DNA of 64,000 bases from Paracoccaceae bacterium (GTDB taxonomy: Bacteria; Pseudomonadota; Alphaproteobacteria; Rhodobacterales; Rhodobacteraceae): positions 219,272 to 283,271 of the forward strand of contig JALUYI010000019.1 of assembly GCA_027013095.1 (NCBI GenBank), given 5' to 3'. A model generated the notes under the pieces. The model ran no database searches. It was not told where the DNA came from and saw nothing but the letters and a program-made list of their open reading frames with translations. Position numbers and translations under genes: made by a program. The stretch's first letter is position 1. Every line of letters starts with the position of its first letter. Of the stretch, positions 58,116 through 64,000 are shown in pieces.

Positions 58116-59431
58116 AGCACGCGCTCCAGTGCCAGGGCCAGCTTGCCGGTGATTTCGTCGACATGGCCCTCCTCGATGATGAAGGGCGGCGCCAGCAGCA
58201 CATGGTCGCCGCGCTGCCCGTCGATGGTGCCGCTCATGGGATAACAGATGAGTCCCTCATCAAAGGCGGCGGCCTTGAGGCGGGCGGCGACGCGCAGCGC
58301 CGGATCGAACGGTTCCTTCGTCGCCCGGTCGGCGACAAGCTCCAGCCCCAGAAACAGGCCGCGGCCGCGGATGTCGCCGACATGGGGATGCTCGCCGAAG
58401 GCCGCGTGCAGCGCCTCGCGCAGGCGCCGGCCCATAGGGGCGACGCGCGCGGCGATGCCGTCATCCACGAGCCGCTCCAGCACCGCCAGCGCCGCCGCCG
58501 CCGCCACCGGATGGCCAACGTAAGTGTGCCCGTGCTGGAAAAAGCCCGAGCCGTTCTCGATCGCCTCGTAGATGCGCCCGCTGCACAGCATGGCACCGAC
58601 CGGCTGGTATCCCGCGCCCAACCCCTTGGCGACGGCGGTGATGTCGGGGCTGATGCCCTCTTGTTCGACGGCAAAGAGCGTGCCCGTGCGCCCCATGCCG
58701 CACATGACCTCGTCAAGGATCAGGAGGATGCCGTAGCGGTCGCAGATCTCGCGGATGCGCCGGAAATAGCCGGGAACGGGCGGCACCGCGCCCATGGTTG
58801 CGCCAACGACCGGCTCGGCGACGAAGGCCATCACGCTGTCGGGGCCGAGGCGCTGGATTTCGGCCTCAAGCTCGCCCGCGAGGCGCCGGCCGTATTCCTC
58901 GGCGCTTTCGCCCTCGCGGCGGCCACGGTATTCATAGCAGGGCGAAACATGGCTGGTTTCGATCAGGAGCGGCGCGAACTGCCTGCGCCGCCACATGTTG
59001 CCGCCTGCCGCCAGCACCCCCAGCGTGTTGCCGTGATAGCTTTGACGCCGGGCGATCACATGGCGCCGCTGTGGTTGGCCGATTTCGAGGTAAAATTGGC
59101 GCGCCAGCTTCAGCGCGGCCTCCATCGCTTCGGAGCCGCCGGAAACCAGATAGACCCGCTCGATCCCCGCAGGCGCGAGGGAGGCCAGCCGGTCGGCCAA
59201 CTCTTCCGCCGGGCGCGAGGTAAAGAAAGAGGTATGGGCGAATGCGACCCTGTCAAGCTGCGCCTTGATTGCGTCGGTGACCTTGCGATCGCCGTGACCG
59301 AGGCAGGAAACTGCCGCCCCGCCCGAGCCATCAAAATATTGCTTGCCCGATTCGTCATAGAGATAGACCCCGTCGCCGCGCGCGACGACAGGCGGCGAGA
59401 CCTTGGTATGGCGTGGAAAGATATGGCCCAT
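58112..59431 (-). CDS. class III PLP-dependent aminotransferase
   Basis: 439 residues from ATG 59431 (the frame opens at 59494). The fold-type I omega-aminotransferase motif LILDEVMCGMGRTGTLFA is near 240, and the PLP Lys is in DITAVAKGLGAGYQPVGAM (about 264). SGGSEAMEAALKLARQ and SYHGNTLG are typical cofactor-binding parts. It is co-translated with the BKACE gene, so it may make the beta-keto acid that BKACE consumes, for example by deaminating a beta-amino acid. Substrate is not readable from sequence. Confidence 0.88.
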   Translation of the reverse strand: MGHIFPRHTKVSPPVVARGDGVYLYDESGKQYFDGSGGAAVSCLGHGDRKVTDAIKAQLDRVAFAHTSFFTSRPAEELADRLASLAPAGIERVYLVSGGSEAMEAALKLARQFYLEIGQPQRRHVIARRQSYHGNTLGVLAAGGNMWRRRQFAPLLIETSHVSPCYEYRGRREGESAEEYGRRLAGELEAEIQRLGPDSVMAFVAEPVVGATMGAVPPVPGYFRRIREICDRYGILLILDEVMCGMGRTGTLFAVEQEGISPDITAVAKGLGAGYQPVGAMLCSGRIYEAIENGSGFFQHGHTYVGHPVAAAAALAVLERLVDDGIAARVAPMGRRLREALHAAFGEHPHVGDIRGRGLFLGLELVADRATKEPFDPALRVAARLKAAAFDEGLICYPMSGTIDGQRGDHVLLAPPFIIEEGHVDEITGKLALALERVL

Positions 59432-59607
59432 TTCGCAGCATCGCCCCGTTTGTTGCATTCGCCCGTGAGGGGCGATTGGGGAAATGAACCACATGTCTGG
59501 GGAATTGACAATCGCCGGGGCAGATCGGCGGCATCCGAGCGGCGATGTTTGAAGACGGGCCGCAATCGTGTAAGCTGGGCCCGAGGCAGAACAACGCAGG
59601 GGACATC

Positions 59608-60270
59608 ATGGCACAAAAGACAACACCAGCCGTCACGATCTATCGGGGGCTGGTTTTTATTCTGGCGCTTGGATTTTGGATCGAGCTGTTTTTCACCACG
59701 GACCACAGCAAGTTTGGCTGGCAGTTCCGGTATCTGACAGATTGGGGCCTGACCGCCAATCTGATCGTTGCATGGCTGATGCTGCGGGTCTCGCTGGGGC
59801 TGAGCAACAAGACCTGGAATGCGTTTGTTTCCGCCAGCGTGGTGTTGGGGGCGATTGTTGTCTTTATGTATTGGAAGCTATTTTTCACTGACCCGACGCT
59901 GGTCAACGGTGATCACATCATGCCGATGCATCAGGAATATTATCTGCACGGGATCAGTCAGCTTTTGATGATGTTCGATGCGTTTTTCATCCTTGGCGCG
60001 TTTCGGAATTACTGGGCCTCGCTTGGCGTCGCGCTGGTAATTTTCTTTGGCTATATCGCCTGGACCGAACTGGTGATCCAACCCCTCAACAGCCTGCCCA
60101 AGGGCAGCGCGACCAGCGGCTTTGCTTATCCGTTTCTTAACGACATGGCGACCGGGCCGCGAATGATGTTTTACGCCAGCACCATTGCCACGGCGATTGT
60201 CCTGATGCTGATCGGCTGGGGGTTGGCGCGGCTTATCGCGTGGTTCAGGCCGACGCTCGCTGAGGTCTGA
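59608..60270 (+). CDS. AIG1/FAR-17a-like multi-pass membrane protein
   Basis: 220 residues from ATG 59608, with GCAGGGGAC before it; six predicted membrane helices. The layout resembles eukaryotic AIG1/ADTRP proteins, which hydrolyse fatty-acid esters of hydroxy fatty acids with an intramembrane Thr and His. Candidate equivalents here are Thr44 in FRYLTDWGLT and His114 in YYLHGISQ. The resemblance is by pattern only and the bacterial function is unknown. It is divergent from the aminotransferase, with a 176-base gap. Confidence 0.6.
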   Translation: MAQKTTPAVTIYRGLVFILALGFWIELFFTTDHSKFGWQFRYLTDWGLTANLIVAWLMLRVSLGLSNKTWNAFVSASVVLGAIVVFMYWKLFFTDPTLVNGDHIMPMHQEYYLHGISQLLMMFDAFFILGAFRNYWASLGVALVIFFGYIAWTELVIQPLNSLPKGSATSGFAYPFLNDMATGPRMMFYASTIATAIVLMLIGWGLARLIAWFRPTLAEV

Positions 60271-60538
60271 ACTGGCGAGCGCTATGGGGCGAGGTGGAGC
60301 CGTTCAAAGCCGCAGAGCCTGCGCAGTGCCGCCCGTGCCCGAGGCAATCGGAGCGCGCATTTTTCCGAGAGGAAATATTTGCGCTGCGGTGCAAGACGTT
60401 ATCATTTTTGGGAAATGCTCTGGGGCCCCCACACCGCACCAACTCATTGTTTTAGAGTCCCCGATAGGGGATCAGTAAACCCCACGCCTTTAGGCGGCTG
60501 GGATTGCGGTGCTGGCCATGTAGAATGGCCCCATGGAA

Positions 60539-60846
60539 TGTGAATCGGCGTGCAAAACTGACCCACTTAGGTGGGTTATGAGCGAGTAAAATTGACCCAC
60601 CTGTTTCGTTAACATCCGCGCAAAATTGTGCGGAGGAAAGAGCAGGTGATATTGATGGAAAGCGTATCGAGGATCCGGCGCTGGGTGCTGGTTGAAGGGC
60701 GCAGCATCCGGTCTGTTGCGCGTGCGACGGGAGTGTCGCGGAACACGATCAAGAAGTATCTGAGGGATGACAGCCCGCCGAGCTACCAGCGCCATGCGCC
60801 GCCGGTTCTGGACGCGTGGGTGGGCGGCGGCAGGGGCCGGAGGTGA
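60539..60846 (+). mobile_element. left end of an IS21-family element, truncated
   Basis: Begins TGTGAATCGGCGTGCAAAAC. The tail contains two spaced copies of a terminal repeat, GCAAAACTGACCCAC and TAAAATTGACCCAC, as expected of the multiple terminal repeats of IS21 elements. An ACCCAC/GTGGGT stem lies between them. GGAGGAAAG then precedes an istA fragment. No istB and no right end are present nearby. The 268 bases before it, after the AIG1-like gene, hold no gene I can support. Confidence 0.7.
60646..60846 (+). pseudogene. IstA N-terminal fragment (IS21 family transposase)
   Basis: 66 residues from GTG 60646 (reads MILMESVSRIRRWVLVEG). IRSVARATGVSRNTIKKYLRD is the N-terminal helix-turn-helix. 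Full IstA is about 500 residues; the frame ends in TGA at 60846 after WVGGGRGRR, and no later part of IstA follows. Non-functional remnant. Confidence 0.75.
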
Positions 60847-60941
60847 CGCTGGGGCGGTTGCTGAAGGGGTTTCCGGTGGAGTGGGAGGGGCAGGGCGCGT
60901 TTCGAACATGATGCGGGCCGCAAGGCATCCGTTCCACAAGC

Positions 60942-61140
60942 CTATTTCTCGCGAAAGGCATAATCGAGATAATCCGTGAACGGCTTGAGTAGAAATGACA
61001 GCGGCGAGCGCGCGCCGGTCTGGATAAAGGCCTGCACCGGCATGCCCGGCAACAACCTCTGTGAACTCAGCGCCCGCTCGGATTGTTCGGACAGTGCGAT
61101 TTCCGACAGGTAAAACCGCCGCCCGGTTTTCGGATCCGAG
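60942..61140 (-). pseudogene. C-terminal stub of an HlyD-type secretion adaptor
   Basis: On the minus strand about 65 codons end at TAG 60942. DPKTGRRFYLSEIALSE, then LLPGMPVQAFIQTGARSPLS and FLLKPFTDYLDYAFREK, match the extreme C-terminus of HlyD/PrtE-type membrane fusion proteins of type I secretion. Homology stops near 61140, where unrelated sequence takes over, so more than 80% of the gene is missing. Family assignment is good; the cause of truncation is not visible. Confidence 0.75.
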
Positions 61141-61305
61141 AGGTGGCTCGGTTCGTTTGAACAGTTTCGGACGTTTTCATGAGTAGAACTTCCGCCCAGT
61201 CAGGCTGCGGCCGGTACCGGAAGCAGTGCTTAACGGTATGCCCGATCGAGGCCTTCGTTGACATTGCCTGCGCAATGACTTGGCTCGCCTAAATGAAGAC
61301 GCCGC

Positions 61306-61845
61306 CTAAAGCCCGATCAGTCTTTTCCACGCGGCGCTGAAACCGGCAAGGGAGATCTGGATTGCGAAGTCCGTTCCGCCGGTTGTACGCATGGCAAGCT
61401 TTGCGGTCCTGCCGGATTTGAGGCGATCGAGGGTTTTGCGGGACAGGTTGATGATCGAGATACAGCCCCGCGGTAAGCAGGTGCGGAATTCGCCGTGGGA
61501 TGCGCTCTTGCCGTCGATGGTGATCGTGACGCCGGCCGACAACAACAACCCGAATGGCGCAACAAGGGTCAGCGACGCGCCCTTGTCGCTGGGTTGCAGC
61601 CCCATCGACAGCAGACGTTGCCCGTCCTGTTTGCGCGTAAGATCCTGCGCCATCTCGCAGATGTGCTTAGGCGTCGGCCGGCCCTTGGCTGGTTTTGGCG
61701 TCACGCAGCGCACGATCCAGCTCTGATAGGTCTCGACCAACTTGCTTGGCCCGGAGATTGATTCAGGAACCTGCTGTGTTTGTCCCGCGAAAGGCAGGGC
61801 AAGCGCCAAGAGCAGGGCGGCGGTAAGGGCCAAACGATACTGCAT
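61306..61845 (-). CDS. invasion-associated locus B (IalB) family protein
   Basis: 179 residues from ATG 61845; the open frame to 61974 overlaps the autotransporter. A signal peptide (ALTAALLLALALPFAGQ) leads to an exported protein. The paired cysteines of the family are present: WIVRCVTP with HICEMAQ, and FRTCLPRGCIS. IalB proteins are small periplasmic or envelope proteins of alphaproteobacteria with unclear function, named after Bartonella invasion. It begins 5 bases after the autotransporter stop with no good ribosome binding site, suggesting past translational coupling. Confidence 0.85.
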   Translation of the reverse strand: MQYRLALTAALLLALALPFAGQTQQVPESISGPSKLVETYQSWIVRCVTPKPAKGRPTPKHICEMAQDLTRKQDGQRLLSMGLQPSDKGASLTLVAPFGLLLSAGVTITIDGKSASHGEFRTCLPRGCISIINLSRKTLDRLKSGRTAKLAMRTTGGTDFAIQISLAGFSAAWKRLIGL

Positions 61846-61850
61846 GACGA

Positions 61851-63855
61851 TCAAAACTTCATGCGGAAGCCAAGAGTGCCTCCAAAGCTTGTATTGTTGG
61901 CCGTTCCACCGGTGCCGCCAAGCGCCTGGCGGAGGTTTGCTTCGCCATATATCTCGGACTTGCCGAATTTCCACGTGCCGCCAAAGCCGATCTCGGCCAG
62001 AACCGGGTTGGCCAGCGCCGTGCTGGTCGTGGTCGCGCCAACCGTGACCGAGCTGGCCCCCGAAAAATCGTGAATCACGTTGCCGATTGCGTAAAACTTG
62101 CTGCCGCCCTTACGGGCAAACTCGTAAGCCACCCCGACCCGGGCGACCCGGCTGATGCTGTTTCCAAGATTGACCGAGGTGCCGGTGCTGTCGGTAAAAC
62201 TGCCTCCATTCAACCCACCCCAGGACAGCTGCACCTGCGGGACCAGCGCCGATTCCGCGCCCATGATCACCCGATGTCCGGCCTCGACGCTGAACGCCCG
62301 CGCCATCGAGGTCCGCCCCGTCGCCAGAGTCCCCCCCGTTGAAGAGGTAATGTCGCTGCTCAGCCGGTTAACCTGGCTCTGGGCATCCACATAGGTGCCG
62401 TCATTGCCATACCATGTGGCGTAAAAGCCGATCCCGTATGCGGAGGTGTTGATCGTCCCGATGCTGCCGGTCGGAGTGACGGTAGAGCCCATATTGCCAT
62501 ACTGCCCGGTCAGGCCCAGAACACAGCGACCCGTTGCGCCGGGCTCAAATTCCAGATCGGTGCCGATCTGCAGGCTGCGGGTGTTGGCGGCAAGATTGCT
62601 GCCGTTGGTCAGCGTCGCCCTTGAGCTGAACCCATGCACGGTGATTCAGCCGGCCTGGCCCGCCAATGCCGCGCGCCCGTCGACGCGCTGTTCCAGCGTC
62701 TGCATGTAATTGAAGGTGTTCAAGAGCCCCGGCGTGCCCTGATAGATCTTGGGATCGACCAGAATTCTGGATGCAAGAATAAAGCTGCCCGACTGGTAGC
62801 TCAGGTCGTATTCATACATCCCGATGGTGAACTTTCCGCCTGCCAGCTTGAAATCCGAGGCCGACGAGGTGCCCGAAACCGTCGCCAGCGTAATGTTCGT
62901 GGCAGCGCCGACCGTCGGCGTCAGGTTGTTGACCGTGATCGCGGTCGAGCCGCTGGAATTGCCGGTGATCGTCAGCGTATCGGCCGTGGCGGTCTGGGTG
63001 TTGATGTCAATCGTCAACGAGCCCGTGCCGGAAAAATTCCCCGTGACCGCAATGGTATCACCAGTCACGCCATTTCGCATGGTTATGTTGCCATTATTCG
63101 CAACCGCGCCGGTAATATTGCCTGTTCTGGCCGTTGTCACGGTGCCACCTACGGAGTTGATCAATCCACCAACCAAGGTGCCGTTAATTGTCAATGTTCC
63201 CGTTGTGTTTGAAAGGCCTGACGCGACCCCGGTCACATCAAGTTTGGCACCGGTTGCAATTGTAACGCTACCGGTGTTCACAAATGGCCCACCCGCCGTT
63301 CCAGCGTTCGCGAATACGCTACCGCCGTTGATATTCAGGGTCCCGATATTGGAAATCCCTTCGCCACCGGCATTATTATTGTCGGATGCCAGTGAGCCGC
63401 CGTTTGCAAAGGTAATTACACCCCCAGCATTGTTGTTGATCGCACCCGCATCCGTCAGCGTACCGCCCGCGGCCACATTGATCGTGGCGTTGTTGTTCAG
63501 CGTGTTCCCCGTCCCTGCCAGAGTGGACCCAGCCCCAACTGAAATCCCACCCGATCCGGCGTTGACCGTGATGGTAGCGGCACTTAACGTATGCCCGGCA
63601 GCAACGGTGATCAGGCCGGAACTGGCTTGTGTCAGCGTGGTGATTCCGGAAACGTTCCCTGTCGTTCTCACCGTACCTGCACTGCTGTTCGCCAAAGAGC
63701 CGGAGATTGTACCAGCGGCGTTCAGCATCCCAGTGTTGGTGACATTGCCGGTCACCGAACCGGTATTGCTGAAGGTCCCGCCGGTGTTGTTGCTCAAACT
63801 TGCGACGGTACCGGCGTTGGTGAATGTGCCAGCGTTGGTTACTGTGCCACTCTGA
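61851..63855 (-). pseudogene. autotransporter, 5'-truncated and with in-frame stop
   Basis: The minus strand encodes a passenger (63855 to 62649) of Gly/Asn/Thr-rich beta-helix repeats (TNAGTVASLSNN, GTLNINGGSVFANAG and similar), then a linker NYMQTLEQRVDGRAALAGQAG, then TGA at 62648-62646. The same frame continues without shift into an autotransporter beta-barrel (HGFSSRATLTNGSNLA to terminal FRMKF, ending in Phe as outer-membrane barrels do). One stop codon thus separates passenger and barrel. At the 5' side the repeat pattern ends abruptly near 63855, where unrelated sequence begins, so signal peptide and N-terminus are lost from this locus. Confidence 0.8.
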
Positions 63856-64000
63856 TGTCTTTTGTCAATGTTTTGGTACTGTAACCTGACGTCTGGAAAT
63901 TCTGTCGGAGATTGCGCTGTGCGCCCCTGCCGGGGCATGCCCCGGCAGGGGCGGTCCATTCTGGTATTCCATGGAGTTGCAAAACCAACCGTGGAGGACC
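63856..64000. mobile_element. probable end of an inserted element interrupting the autotransporter
   Basis: Sequence unlike the passenger repeats begins near 63856 and runs to the window edge. It contains a perfect 32-bp palindrome at 63922-63953 (centre GGGGCATGCCCC). No transposase is visible in the 145 bases, so the element type is unknown; the sudden change of composition and the hairpin are the only evidence for insertion. Confidence 0.4.
63922..63953. repeat. perfect 32-bp GC-rich palindrome
   Basis: All 16 base pairs match with no loop: the left half reads CGCCCCTGCCGGGGCA and the right half is its complement. It could fold as a cruciform or hairpin, act as a transcription block at an element's edge, or be a recombination site. 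Confidence 0.7.

Noticed and set aside
61067..61264. 65-codon minus-strand frame (MSTKASIGHTVKHCF...)
   Set aside because: It runs out of frame through the HlyD stub and has no family match; probably junction sequence.
62824..63855. Plus-strand frame of 343 codons opposite the autotransporter passenger, rich in Pro/Val
   Set aside because: Complement of Gly/Asn/Thr repeat codons always yields such a Pro/Val/Leu-rich frame; no start context and no family match.
62650..63855. Repetitive tract that might be mistaken for a CRISPR array or satellite
   Set aside because: The repeats are degenerate at DNA level and encode regular beta-helix passenger repeats; no constant repeat/spacer lengths.

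Overview
The window comes from a GC-rich alphaproteobacterium, almost certainly a member of the Rhodobacterales (Rhodobacteraceae/Roseobacter group). The evidence is a 14-gene complex I operon interleaved with small proteins known mainly from Rhodobacter and Paracoccus relatives, a leucine-degradation (liu/mcc) cluster, RNase J next to coaX and birA, a Hint-domain protein of the Rhodobacteraceae type, and a dispersed intergenic repeat (GCCTCCGGCGGGAGTATTT..GCAAAGAAGAC) that I associate with this family. The family assignment rests on recognised proteins; no database search was possible.

Layout. 1-11,995: housekeeping and transport genes: moaA (cut by the window edge), a lipoprotein plus an acyl-CoA synthetase, glmU-glmS, a HAD phosphatase, a DegT-type aminotransferase, an APC permease, and a CcdA-like/MFS pair behind a MerR-type palindrome. 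12,204-19,997: leucine catabolism (ivd, mccB, mccA, mvaB, liuC) behind a clear promoter and operator, with a DUF1311-like and a GST-like gene inserted. 20,117-21,289: nnrS. 21,519-37,819: nuoA-N with four extra small genes, followed closely by birA, coaX and rnj (to 41,025). 41,062-47,664: DEAD-box helicase, PepSY protein, prfC, a Hint-domain protein with its own promoter and terminator, and an SDR lacking the usual catalytic motif.

47,665-48,770 is a mobile-element graveyard with IS256-type and IS5-type transposase fragments, lying directly upstream of acnA (48,906-51,596). 51,765-60,270 holds a DUF1223 protein, an LpxL-like acyltransferase with an altered active site, capsule genes (KpsC-like and a Wza/KpsD-like lipoprotein), a BKACE/class III aminotransferase pair, and an AIG1-like membrane protein. 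60,539-64,000 is a second decayed region: a truncated IS21 left end, the C-terminal stub of an HlyD-type adaptor, an IalB-family gene, and an autotransporter that carries an in-frame stop and is cut at its 5' side by foreign DNA containing a perfect 32-bp palindrome.

How genes fit together. Ivd, MccAB, LiuC and MvaB would convert isovaleryl-CoA to acetyl-CoA plus acetoacetate. MccA needs biotin, which the BirA encoded here could attach. Aconitase and complex I then serve oxidation of the products. No complete, clearly novel multi-gene system was identified. The most interesting leads are the exported cysteine-containing proteins inside the nuo operon, the well-formed palindromic operators, the atypical SDR and acyltransferase active sites, and the BKACE/aminotransferase pair.
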